Of a stretch of 64,000 nt of DNA, positions 35,249 to 43,061 are shown one piece after another. Location: positions 1 to 64,000 of the forward strand of contig JAFIFJ010000038.1 in assembly GCA_020832085.1 (NCBI GenBank). The letters are read 5' to 3'. Under the pieces are notes generated by a model. That model was not told the DNA's origin, did not search any database, and saw only the letters and a program-made list of their open reading frames with translations. The DNA comes from Gammaproteobacteria bacterium. Its GTDB lineage: Bacteria > Pseudomonadota > Gammaproteobacteria > Pseudomonadales > Azotimanducaceae. The position numbers were made by a program, and so were the translations under genes. Position 1 is the first letter of the stretch; every line of letters begins with the position of its first letter.

Positions 35249-35932
35249 ATGACGGAGCTGTTGATCGCCGCAGCCCTCTGGATTGCAACCCATCTCGGCA
35301 TCAGCAGCACGGCGCTGCGCGCCCGGGCGGTGGGCGCCATCGGCGAAGGGGCCTACCTGGGTGCCTACTCCCTGCTGGCGGTGGCCACCCTGACGTTTCT
35401 GATCCTCGCCTGGGCGGATGCACCAAGGGACATCTGGCTCTGGTATCCGGCGGTCTGGCAGACCTGGCTGGCGCTGCTGCTGATGCCGCTGGCGTTCGTG
35501 TTGCTGGTGTCAGGGCTGCTGGGGCCGAACCCGACCAGCGTCGGCCAGGAGCGTCGTCTTGCAGACCCCGACACGGTGCGCGGAGTGCTGCGCATTACGC
35601 GCCACCCGGTGCAATGGGCCTTTCTGCTCTGGGCGCTGGCCCATGCGCCGGCCAATGGCGAGTTGGCCACCCTGATCCTGCTGGGATCCATTGCCATCGT
35701 GGCCGGATTCGGCACCGTACTCATCGATCGCAAGAAGGCGGCTGCCGCTGGCGATGACTGGCAGAACTTTGCAGCGGTGACATCCAACCTGCCGTTTGCC
35801 GCCATCGTGGCCGGGCGCAACCGGCTGGCCTTCGGAGAACTGGGTGTCGGCAAGCTGCTGCTGGGGCTGCTGATCTATGGTCTGGTGATCGCGAGCCATC
35901 GCTGGATCGCAGGCGTCCCCATCGTGATCTGA
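35249..35932 (+). CDS. NnrU-family membrane protein
   Basis: 227 residues with about six transmembrane helices. The conserved NnrU features include THLGISS near the N-terminus, LVSGLLGPNPTS, and ITRHPVQWAFLLWALAH in the centre, where R-x-HP is the family's invariant motif. NnrU relatives are related to isoprenylcysteine methyltransferase-like and MAPEG-type membrane proteins and were first linked to denitrification, though most have no known function. The start follows GGAGACC. No denitrification genes occur nearby. Confidence 0.8.
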   Translation: MTELLIAAALWIATHLGISSTALRARAVGAIGEGAYLGAYSLLAVATLTFLILAWADAPRDIWLWYPAVWQTWLALLLMPLAFVLLVSGLLGPNPTSVGQERRLADPDTVRGVLRITRHPVQWAFLLWALAHAPANGELATLILLGSIAIVAGFGTVLIDRKKAAAAGDDWQNFAAVTSNLPFAAIVAGRNRLAFGELGVGKLLLGLLIYGLVIASHRWIAGVPIVI

Positions 35933-36006
35933 CGACGCCATCCGGGGGCGGGGACAGAACGTAGAGGCTGCCGGCGCTGACTGCCGGCGAACGAACAGGA
36001 GGCGAA

Positions 36007-36828
36007 ATGAGCGAACTGGTTGAAATCCGCGTTGATGAAGGCGTGGCTCATGTGCGACTGAATCGGCCGGAGAAGTACAACGCGCTATCGCCGGAGATGT
36101 TCACAGCCATCATCGACGCGGGCGAGAGTCTCGCGACGCGGATGGACTTGCGAGCCGTGGTGCTGTCCGGCAACGGGCCGGGATTCTGCTCCGGGCTCGA
36201 CTTTGCGAGCTTTCAGGGCATGAGCGATGGCGCGGGCAGCCAGGGCGCCGGAGCCACGCCGTCGGCCCTGGCGCGGGATTCCGATCGGCCCGAGAACCGG
36301 GCACAGCGCCCGGCGCAGGTCTGGAAGCGGCTGCCGGTGCCCGTGATCGCCGCCATTCACGGCGTAGCCTACGGCGGTGGCCTGCAGGTGGCGCTCGGCG
36401 CAGACATCCGCATCGCCACCGCGGACGCGAAGCTGTCGGTCATGGAGATCAAGTGGGGGCTGGTGCCGGATATGGGATTGACCCAGACCATCCGTGATCT
36501 GCTGCGCCTCGATGTGGCCAAGGAACTGACGTTCTCAGGCCGCATCGTCAGCGGCGAGGAGGCCTGTCAGCTCGGCCTGGTGACCCGGGTCAGTGCCGAT
36601 CCTGTAGCCGACGCGCTGGCCATGGCGCGGGAGATTGCCGGCCGCTCCCCCGATGCCATTCGTGCGGCGAAGCAGCTCCTGGAAGTCAGTTGGCATGCGG
36701 ATGCCCATACCGGTCTCGGTCTCGAAGCGAGTCTGCAGAGTGCGTTGATCGGCAGCCCCAATCAGCTGGAGGCGATCCGTGCGAACTTTGAGAAACGGCC
36801 GCCGAAGTTTGTCGACCCCGCCGCCTGA
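36007..36828 (+). CDS. Crotonase-family (enoyl-CoA hydratase/isomerase) protein
   Basis: 273 residues. The oxyanion-hole blocks are LSGNGPGFCSGLD (about 55-67) and IHGVAYGGGLQVALGADI (about 117-134). Compared with enoyl-CoA hydratase, the first catalytic Glu position (after GGG) carries Gln, while the second (MEIKWGLVPDMG) keeps Glu. So the protein probably acts as an isomerase, thioesterase or other crotonase rather than a standard hydratase. AGGAGG precedes the ATG. It lies in a group with a carboxyltransferase, biotinyl carrier and SDR, all plausible for acyl-CoA breakdown. Confidence 0.85.
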   Translation: MSELVEIRVDEGVAHVRLNRPEKYNALSPEMFTAIIDAGESLATRMDLRAVVLSGNGPGFCSGLDFASFQGMSDGAGSQGAGATPSALARDSDRPENRAQRPAQVWKRLPVPVIAAIHGVAYGGGLQVALGADIRIATADAKLSVMEIKWGLVPDMGLTQTIRDLLRLDVAKELTFSGRIVSGEEACQLGLVTRVSADPVADALAMAREIAGRSPDAIRAAKQLLEVSWHADAHTGLGLEASLQSALIGSPNQLEAIRANFEKRPPKFVDPAA

Positions 36829-36885
36829 CGGCGCTGATCGGGGACTTCGGGGCACCCTTCAGGAATCTTCTGAGGAGCGCCTGCC

Positions 36886-37155
36886 TTGAGTGAGCAAAGC
36901 GAACAAGCGGACAGCGGTTTCATTCGCACCTCCGTCGTCCTTCTCACGGCGAACTATCGGATCCGCGGCAAGATCATGCTTGGCGTGGACGAGCGGATCA
37001 CGGACCACGTCACCAGCGCCAAGAACTTCCTCGCTGTGGTGGATGCCGAGGTGCGCGCCAACGATGGCCGCATCATCTTCCACAGCAAGTTCCTCAACGT
37101 GCACCGCGATCACATCGAAGTCATCGCCCCCGAGGAACTGACTCACCGTCCTTGA
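36886..37155 (+). CDS. Small conserved-looking protein of unknown function
   Basis: 89 residues beginning at TTG 36886, with GAGGAG 8 nt upstream; no ATG or GTG in frame would keep the N-terminus. The protein looks like a small all-beta domain (RTSVVLLTANYRIRGKI, NFLAVVDAEV, FHSKFLNVHRDHIEVI). I recognise no enzyme motif. The position between crotonase and carboxyltransferase genes suggests co-transcription. Confidence 0.6.
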   Translation: MSEQSEQADSGFIRTSVVLLTANYRIRGKIMLGVDERITDHVTSAKNFLAVVDAEVRANDGRIIFHSKFLNVHRDHIEVIAPEELTHRP

Positions 37156-37179
37156 TGGCGCCACCTTTTGGGGGAACCG

Positions 37180-38733
37180 ATGTCCTGGCAAGACGAAGCT
37201 GACGAAATCCGCCGGCGGCGGCAGCATGCCCTGGCCCAGGGTGGGCCGGCGGGTATCGGCCGCCAGCACGAACAGGGCCGACTGACCGTTCGTGAGCGGG
37301 TCGAACGCCTGCTCGACACCGGCTCCTTCCGTGAGTTCGGCCGCGCGACGGCCACCCCCGAGTACGGCCCGGACGGCGACCTGCAGGGATACTCGCCGGC
37401 GAACTACGTCCTCGGCATGGGGCGGGTGGATGGCCGGCGCGTGGTCGTGGGCGGTGAGGACTTCACGCTCAAGGGCGGTTCACCCAACGCAGCGGGTCTG
37501 CGCAAGTCGGTGTATGCGGAGCACCTGGCGGTCCAGCACCGGCTGCCCCTGATCAGGCTGCTCGAAGGGGGCGGAGGCAGCGTCCGGGGCAGCGGGCGCC
37601 CCGGCGGTACGGTGGGAGAGCCCGTCCACACCGAGCCGCGATTCCGGATCATTGCTGAAGCCCTCGGTCAGATTCCCGTGGTGTCGGCCGCCCTCGGTGC
37701 CGTGGCGGGATTTCCGGCCGGGAGGCTGGTGGCTTCCCATTTCTCGGTCATGGTCCGGGAGCGGTCCCAGGTCATGGCTGGCGGGCCGGCGCTGGTGGAG
37801 CGGGCGCTGGGACGTCCCGTGACCAAAGAGGAACTCGGCGGCCATGCCGTACACATCCGTTCCGGCGTGGTCGACAACCTGGCCGAGGACGAAGACGACG
37901 CACTGCTGCAGATGCGGCGCTTTCTCTCCTACCTGCCGGCCAGCGTCTGGGAATTGCCGCCCCGGCTTTCCTGCGACGATCCGGTTGATCGCTGCGAGGA
38001 CGCGCTGCTGGAAGCGGTGCCCCGCAATCGCCGGCAGCCCTTCGACATGCGTCGGATCATGAAGCTGGTGGTGGACTCGGACTCGTTCTTCGAGCTGTCC
38101 CGTGGCTATGGTCGTGACCAGATCGCCGCCCTGGCCCGACTCGCCGGTCAGCCGGTGATGCTGCTGGGCAATGATTGCAAGTTTTACGCAGGTGCCATGA
38201 GTGCAGCGGGCGCCCAGAAGGTACGCCGCTACATCGAACTGGCGGATACCTTTCATCTGCCCGTCGTCAACTTTGTCGACGAACCCGGGTTCATGATCGG
38301 GCCCAAGGCGGAAGCCGAGGGTACGATCCGCTACGGCATGGCTGCCGTTTCGGCGGCGGCGACGGCCACCGTGCCCTGGGCCTCGGTTCAGGTTCACAAG
38401 ACCTTTGGCGTGGCCGGTGCCGCCCATTACGGCCCGGATGCCTATCTGCTGCTGTGGCCGTCGGCGGAATCCGGTGCCCTGCCGGTGGAGGGGGGTGTCG
38501 CCGTGGCCTACCGCAAGGAACTGGCGGCAGCGGAGGATCCGGAGGCTCTGCGCGGGCAACTCGAGACGGAACTGCGGGCCGGCCGATCCCCCTTTCCCCG
38601 GGCCGAGTCCTTCTCTGCCCACGAGATCATCGATCCCCGTGAAACCCGCCCTTTCCTCTGCGAGTGGGTGGAGTGGATTCAAACCCGCCTCGCCACCCTG
38701 CCCGGGCCGGTCCGTTTCAGTTTCAGGCCCTGA
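37180..38733 (+). CDS. Acyl-CoA carboxylase carboxyltransferase subunit
   Basis: 517 residues, the length of propionyl/acetyl-CoA carboxylase beta chains. Typical segments are GRLTVRERVERLLDTGSF, the N-half oxyanion GSVRGSGRPGG region and, in the C-half, MSAAGAQKVRRYIELADTFHLPVV and FMIGPKAEAEG. It transfers carboxyl from biotin to an acyl-CoA. The partner biotin carboxylase is absent here, but a free biotinyl carrier is 2 kb upstream. The ATG at 37180 has GGGGG at a good distance; a TTG at 37168 is an alternative. The substrate is not clear: the acetyl, propionyl, methylcrotonyl and geranyl forms share these features. Confidence 0.88.
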   Translation: MSWQDEADEIRRRRQHALAQGGPAGIGRQHEQGRLTVRERVERLLDTGSFREFGRATATPEYGPDGDLQGYSPANYVLGMGRVDGRRVVVGGEDFTLKGGSPNAAGLRKSVYAEHLAVQHRLPLIRLLEGGGGSVRGSGRPGGTVGEPVHTEPRFRIIAEALGQIPVVSAALGAVAGFPAGRLVASHFSVMVRERSQVMAGGPALVERALGRPVTKEELGGHAVHIRSGVVDNLAEDEDDALLQMRRFLSYLPASVWELPPRLSCDDPVDRCEDALLEAVPRNRRQPFDMRRIMKLVVDSDSFFELSRGYGRDQIAALARLAGQPVMLLGNDCKFYAGAMSAAGAQKVRRYIELADTFHLPVVNFVDEPGFMIGPKAEAEGTIRYGMAAVSAAATATVPWASVQVHKTFGVAGAAHYGPDAYLLLWPSAESGALPVEGGVAVAYRKELAAAEDPEALRGQLETELRAGRSPFPRAESFSAHEIIDPRETRPFLCEWVEWIQTRLATLPGPVRFSFRP

Positions 38734-38765
38734 ACCGACGGAGCGTATCGGCGGCGCGACGCTCT

Positions 38766-38796
38766 GTGGGAGTAGCTTTGGCTGCAAAGGTCTTTG
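38766..38796. repeat. REP-like element with small hairpin
   Basis: GTGGGAGTAGC followed by TTTGGCTGCAAAG resembles the REP-like heads found at 31936. It overlaps a perfect hairpin GCAAAG/CTTTGC (38783-38788 and 38791-38796). It sits 32 bp after the carboxyltransferase stop, the usual 3'-UTR setting of such elements. Confidence 0.45.
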
Positions 38797-38854
38797 CGGA
38801 TGAGCCTGCCTGTGTGGTGTCGCCGGTCAGCCTCGTAGGCCTGGCCGCTGGCAG

Positions 38855-39040
38855 CATCGCTATCGGTATCGGTATCGGTATCGCTATCGATGCAGTTTTC
38901 GATCCCGATCCCGATCCCGATCCCGATCCCGATCCCGATCCCGATCCCGGTCCCGGTCCCGATCCCGATCCCGATCCCGATCCCGATCCCGTTCCCGATC
39001 CCGATCCCGATCCCGATAGCGATCCCGATCCCGATCCCGA
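38855..39040. repeat. Hexanucleotide tandem repeat with inverted head block
   Basis: From 38901 to 39040 the sequence is about 23 units of GATCCC, interrupted twice by GGTCCC and once each by GTTCCC and GATAGC. Just upstream, 38855-38889 has several GGTATC/GCTATC units, which are almost the reverse complement of the main unit; both blocks even share an ATCGCTATCGG segment in opposite orientations. The tract could fold back into a long hairpin. All six frames are open across it because a 6-bp unit contains no stop, so long Asp-Pro or Pro-Ile ORFs here are artefacts. It lies in the 467-bp gap between carboxyltransferase and SDR genes. Confidence 0.9.
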
Positions 39041-39200
39041 GGGACCCGAATCCCGTCTGGCGGATGGGTGATCCTGGATGCCCAAAACCATGGTGTACAA
39101 TGCGCGCCGCGCGCCGCGATCGGCCGGTTCACAGTGCGTGCCTTCGGTCGCATCGTTCCCCCGATTTCACCCATCTCACTGGAACAGGAGAGATTCAAGC

Positions 39201-40070
39201 ATGACCATCAGTTTCGAAGGAAAGGTTGCCATTGTCACCGGAGCGGGCGGTGGTCTCGGTCGCTGTCACGCACTCGAACTTGCGCGCCGCGGCGCCAAGG
39301 TGGTGGTCAACGATCTCGGTGGCGCCATGGATGGAACGGGTGGCAATTCGGCAGCATCCGAGGCGGTGGTCGAGGAGATCCGTGCAGCGGGTGGTGAAGC
39401 CATTGCCAACGGCGGCTCGGTGTCCGATGCCCAGGGCGTGAAGTCCCTGGTTGCCGCGGCCCTCGACAAGTGGGGTCGGATCGACATTCTCGTCAACAAC
39501 GCCGGCATCCTGCGCGACAAGAGCTTCGTGAAGATGACCATGGACGATTTCCGGACGGTGCTCGAAGTCCACCTCATCGGTTCCGCCATGGTGACCCACG
39601 AAGTCTGGCCGCTGATGCGGGAGCAGGGCTATGGCCGCATCGTCATGACCACCTCGCCGTCCGGCCTTTACGGCAACTTCGGGCAGACCAACTATGGCGC
39701 CGCCAAACTCGGTCTGGTGGGTTTCATGAATACGCTGAAGATCGAGGGTGCGAAGTACAACATTCATACCAACGCCATTGCCCCGGTGGCCATGACCCGG
39801 ATGACGGAAGGTCTCATTCCCGAGGATGCAGCAAAGAATCTCGGCCCGGAACTCATCACCCCGGGCGTCGTCTATCTCTGCAGTGACGAAGCCCCCAACG
39901 GTGTGGTTCTGCAGGCAGCCGGCGGCAACTTCTCGGTTGCCTGCATCGTCGAGAATCAGGGCGTGAACCTCGGCCCTGACGCCAGCGTCGAAGACGTGGC
40001 CTCACAGTGGGCCAAGATCAGCGATCTCACTGGCGCCAAGCCTCGCAACATGTTGCAGTTGGGGGGCTGA
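39201..40070 (+). CDS. SDR-family 3-hydroxyacyl-CoA dehydrogenase-like protein
   Basis: 289 residues. The cofactor site TGAGGGLG (about 13-20), NNAGILRDK and the catalytic S-Y-K set around TTSPSGLYGNFGQTNYGAAK match the dehydrogenase domain of the multifunctional peroxisomal protein (HSD17B4/FOX2 group), including the long loop NDLGGAMDGTGGNS. Such enzymes oxidise 3-hydroxyacyl-CoA or related alcohols in beta-oxidation. CAGGAGAG precedes the ATG. Upstream of it a TACAAT box (39093-39098) could be a -10 element, with no clear -35. Confidence 0.88.
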   Translation: MTISFEGKVAIVTGAGGGLGRCHALELARRGAKVVVNDLGGAMDGTGGNSAASEAVVEEIRAAGGEAIANGGSVSDAQGVKSLVAAALDKWGRIDILVNNAGILRDKSFVKMTMDDFRTVLEVHLIGSAMVTHEVWPLMREQGYGRIVMTTSPSGLYGNFGQTNYGAAKLGLVGFMNTLKIEGAKYNIHTNAIAPVAMTRMTEGLIPEDAAKNLGPELITPGVVYLCSDEAPNGVVLQAAGGNFSVACIVENQGVNLGPDASVEDVASQWAKISDLTGAKPRNMLQLGG

Positions 40071-40113
40071 TCGCACTGGCCGCGGTCTCTGGCAGAATTT
40101 TGCGCGAGGAGCC

Positions 40114-40506
40114 ATGGAGGACGACATCACAGAGCCCGGATACGGCGCTCAGGAACGCCGCCGTGAGGCGCGCTTCCAGCCCCCGGCATCGCTGCGGTTG
40201 CGGTTGCGGCCTCCTGGCCTGCTGGGATGGTTCAAGCGGCGGGAGCGGGCATTGCTCGACTGCAGTCAGTCGGGCATCGCCTGGCTCGAACCGGTGGCTC
40301 TGGAAGTGGGGAGCGTGGTGTTCTGCGACCTCGAGGGTGCCGGCTGGCGGTTGCGAGGGTTGCCCGGAAGAGTGCGGACCGTGGATCGTCTGGTCCGGGA
40401 CTTCCGGGTGGGATTTGAGTTCTCCCGTGGGGAGCTGAGCGAGGCGCGCGCCAGACAGTTGTCGCTGGCACTTGCACAACTCGACTCCGGCACGCTGGGG
40501 GGCTGA
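40114..40506 (+). CDS. PilZ-domain protein
   Basis: 130 residues. RRREARF (about 15-21) supplies the RxxxR arginines and DCSQSGIAW (about 49-57) the DxSxxG motif, the two parts of a PilZ cyclic-di-GMP binding site. The rest forms the small beta barrel. No other domain is present, so it is a stand-alone receptor acting through protein contacts. It lies immediately before a small membrane protein gene. With the GGDEF-EAL (24239) and HD-GYP (49454) proteins it shows that cyclic-di-GMP is used here. Confidence 0.82.
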   Translation: MEDDITEPGYGAQERRREARFQPPASLRLRLRPPGLLGWFKRRERALLDCSQSGIAWLEPVALEVGSVVFCDLEGAGWRLRGLPGRVRTVDRLVRDFRVGFEFSRGELSEARARQLSLALAQLDSGTLGG

Positions 40507-40510
40507 AACC

Positions 40511-40693
40511 ATGGCCGCCATTCTCATGTCGCTGGTGCTGGCGGTGGTCGTTGGTGGCATCGTCTGGTTGCTGCTCGGTAATCGCTTCGAACTTGACCCG
40601 GATCCTCGGCAGAACGAGATTTTCAATCTCGGCCTCTACGTGGCCTGCGCCTTCGTGCCCCTGTTCGTTGCCATTCTGATCTGGGCGCCATGA
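40511..40693 (+). CDS. Small two-helix membrane protein
   Basis: 60 residues with two predicted transmembrane segments (about 2-22 and 40-57) and a polar loop with FELDPDPRQNEIF. It starts 4 bp after the PilZ gene and overlaps the methyltransferase gene by 4 bp, which supports it being real. No function is known. Confidence 0.6.
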   Translation: MAAILMSLVLAVVVGGIVWLLLGNRFELDPDPRQNEIFNLGLYVACAFVPLFVAILIWAP

Positions 40694-41304
40694 AACTCCC
40701 CATCGACCCGGCCAGCATCAAGGGGTTTCTGGATCCGGTCGAGGGAGCCTGCCTCTATCAGCTGGCGCTGGACCTGCCCGGCCGGGTGCCCTGTCTCGAG
40801 ATCGGCAGCTACTGCGGCAAGTCGACGCTCTATCTGGGCAGCGCCTGCCGGGAGCGCGATGCGGTGCTGTTTGCCGTGGATCATCACCGGGGTTCTGAGG
40901 AACATCAGCCTGGAGAGGCCTACTTTGATCCCGAGCTGGCGCTGCCCGGTGGCGGGGGCGTCGACACCTTCGCAGCCTTTCGCGACACCCTCGTCCGTGC
41001 CGATCTCGAATCCACGGTGGTTCCCATCGTGGCGCCTTCTGCGGTGGCTGCGCGGGCCTGGGCGACGCCGCTGGGATTGGTCTTCATCGACGGTGGCCAC
41101 AGCATGGAGGCGGCATTGACCGATTATCGCTGCTGGGCGCCGCACTTGATGACCGGGGGCGTGCTGGCCATTCACGACATCTTTCCGGATCCCGCCGACG
41201 GCGGGCGGCCCCCGTTCGAGATCTGGCAGCTCGCCCGTGGCTCAGGATTGTTCGAGGAGGTCGCGCTGCTGGGTACGCTCGGTCTGCTGCGCCGTCTCGG
41301 GTAG
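40690..41304 (+). CDS. Class I SAM-dependent methyltransferase (Methyltransf_24 type)
   Basis: 204 residues. The SAM motif is CLEIGSYCGKST (about 35-46), acidic residue in FAVDHHRGSEEHQ, and VFIDGGHSMEAALTDYRCW is the metal-binding-like block of the Methyltransf_24 group. HDIFPDP near the end is a further family motif. The group methylates sugars or small molecules, sometimes within glycan biosynthesis. It overlaps the small membrane protein by 4 bp at its start and the convergent toroid protein by 63 bp at its end, an unusually long overlap. Confidence 0.8.
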   Translation: MKLPIDPASIKGFLDPVEGACLYQLALDLPGRVPCLEIGSYCGKSTLYLGSACRERDAVLFAVDHHRGSEEHQPGEAYFDPELALPGGGGVDTFAAFRDTLVRADLESTVVPIVAPSAVAARAWATPLGLVFIDGGHSMEAALTDYRCWAPHLMTGGVLAIHDIFPDPADGGRPPFEIWQLARGSGLFEEVALLGTLGLLRRLG

Positions 41305-42330
41305 CGTCACGCTCGTGAACAGGGTGCTGGCGGCAGTGGCGCCAGTTAGCGCATCGGCGGCGAGCAGGACTGCCGCTGCCGTCCAGGTGGGGCGTTCTTC
41401 GGGCCAGATGGCTGCATCCGGAAACACGTAGCCGGTCCAGTAGGAGCCGTCGTCGTGACGGTAGTCATGCAGCCAGCTGAAGATATCCACGGCGGCGCGA
41501 CGGTTGCCGCTGGCCATCAGCGCCAGGCTCAGTTCACAGGACTCGGCTACGGTCACCCAGGGCTGGTCGGCGACGCAGCGACAGCCGAGTCCGGGTTCGA
41601 CGAATTCGTCCCAGCGCCCGGCCAGCCGGCGGCGTGCGGCATCGCCTTCGACCACTCCGCAGAGCACGGGATAGAACCAGTCCATGGAAAAGCGGGCCTT
41701 GCTCTCCCAGGTGCGATCGAAGCGATCCGGCCGGGTTCTCAAGGTCACACCGAGACGATTGCGGGCAGCGATCCAGGCTGCGGTGGGCTCGCCGAGTTCG
41801 GCGGCAATGCAGATGGCGCACTCCAGGCTCTTGTAGATGGAACTGCAACCCGTGATCAGGGCGTCCCGGCTGACGCCGCTGCGGCTGTCCAGCGCCCAGT
41901 AGATTTCGCCGCTCGGGGCCTGCAGCGCAAGGACGAACTCGATGGCCGCGTGGACCATGGGCCAGTTTTCCAGCAGAAAGCGCCGGTCCTTAGAGATCAG
42001 GTAGTGGTGCCAGATGCCGGTGGCGGCATAGGCGACGAAGTTGGTCTCCGCCCGGGTGTCGTCCTCCACCGCACCGTCACGGTAAGAGGCGTACCAGCCG
42101 CCATCTTCCCGCTGACGCAGGCGCAACCAGGCGTAGGCCTGTTCGGCGGCTTCCAGGTGGCCACCGATGGACAAGCCCATGGCGGCTTCCACGTGATCCC
42201 AGGGGTCGATATGCCCGCCTTCGAACCAGGCCACGGCGCCGTCGCTCTGCTGATGAGCGAGGATGTAGGCCACGGTCGGTCGCAGCAGGCGCTCTGGAAA
42301 CTGTCCGTGGGACAACAGCAGTCGGCTCAT
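41242..42330 (-). CDS. Alpha/alpha-toroid (prenyltransferase/glycosidase-like) protein
   Basis: 362 residues. Repeated helix pairs with QREDGGW, DGSYWTGY and QQSDGAVAWF motifs resemble the QW-type repeats of squalene cyclase/prenyltransferase toroids and six-hairpin glycosidases. The central WALDSRSG and TWESKARFSMDWFYP stretches are consistent with a glycosidase-like pocket. Catalytic residues cannot be assigned. It overlaps the next gene by 4 bp (ATGA) and therefore belongs to the minus-strand operon with a methyltransferase and glycosyltransferase. Confidence 0.6.
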   Translation of the reverse strand: MSRLLLSHGQFPERLLRPTVAYILAHQQSDGAVAWFEGGHIDPWDHVEAAMGLSIGGHLEAAEQAYAWLRLRQREDGGWYASYRDGAVEDDTRAETNFVAYAATGIWHHYLISKDRRFLLENWPMVHAAIEFVLALQAPSGEIYWALDSRSGVSRDALITGCSSIYKSLECAICIAAELGEPTAAWIAARNRLGVTLRTRPDRFDRTWESKARFSMDWFYPVLCGVVEGDAARRRLAGRWDEFVEPGLGCRCVADQPWVTVAESCELSLALMASGNRRAAVDIFSWLHDYRHDDGSYWTGYVFPDAAIWPEERPTWTAAAVLLAADALTGATAASTLFTSVTLPETAQQTERTQQRDLLEQS

Positions 42331-43061
42331 GGCGGGGTCTCTGATGTTGTCCGTTCGAAATAACAGACGACGCTCTTACCAAGGACGGGGTCGAGCCAGC
42401 GCTCCAGGGTGCGGGTCAGCGCCGGAGCGGCAAACAGATCCCAGACCAGCAGTCGATGCCAGATGCGTACCAGTGGCGAAGTGTCGGCCCGGTCAGGTCC
42501 GGCGGCGCAGCGCAGCCACCAGTAGGGGACATGAAGGGCATGGGCTCCATGGCTGCCTTGGTAACGGAATCCGCGGCTGGCAATGAGTCTTTGCAGTTCG
42601 CCTCGCGCGAAGATGCGGATATGGCCACCCGCCGCTTCGTGATAGGCGTCTGAGAGCCACCAGCAAAGGCGTTCCGGCCAGGCCCGGGGAACGCTGGCGA
42701 CCAGGGTTCCGCCCGGCCGCAGTACGCGCCGGAGTTCTCGGATGACGCCGCGATGGTCGAAGACGTGCTCGAGCACCTCGGAGCAGATCACCACGTCGAA
42801 ACTGGCGTCCGCAAAGGGCAGGTCGAGGGCGCTGGCTTCGATGAAGGTCAGGCTGTGACCGGGCTCAGCAGGGGGCGGAAACTCGGCCTGACGTGAGCGC
42901 GCGGTGGCCAGATCCTTGCGGGAGAGGTCGACGCCCACGGCGTGCACCGGTGCGCGCAGCCAGGCGGAGAGGGTGTGGCGACCTTCGCCGCAGCCCACAT
43001 CGAGAACCCGCATCCCGGCCTCGAGGCCGAAGCGTTCGAAGTCCACGGTCTCCAGGCTCAT
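42327..43061 (-). CDS. Class I SAM-dependent methyltransferase (Methyltransf_11 type)
   Basis: 244 residues. Motif I VLDVGCGEGRHT (about 19-30), motif II GVDLSRKDL and the motif VICSEVLEHVFDHR (about 83-96) are clear. Substrate is unknown; the gene overlaps the glycosyltransferase start-stop (4 bp) and the toroid gene (4 bp), so the three proteins are produced together and may build or modify a glycolipid or polyketide-like product. Confidence 0.85.
   Translation of the reverse strand: MSLETVDFERFGLEAGMRVLDVGCGEGRHTLSAWLRAPVHAVGVDLSRKDLATARSRQAEFPPPAEPGHSLTFIEASALDLPFADASFDVVICSEVLEHVFDHRGVIRELRRVLRPGGTLVASVPRAWPERLCWWLSDAYHEAAGGHIRIFARGELQRLIASRGFRYQGSHGAHALHVPYWWLRCAAGPDRADTSPLVRIWHRLLVWDLFAAPALTRTLERWLDPVLGKSVVCYFERTTSETPP

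Noticed and set aside
38901-39040. Possible CRISPR array
   Set aside because: Units are six bases with no spacers, and there are no cas genes.
38664-39204. Long ORFs made of Asp-Pro or Pro-Ile dipeptides over the GATCCC tract
   Set aside because: A 6-bp repeat has no stop in any frame, the ORFs occur in every frame on both strands, and none has a ribosome site or homologous flank.
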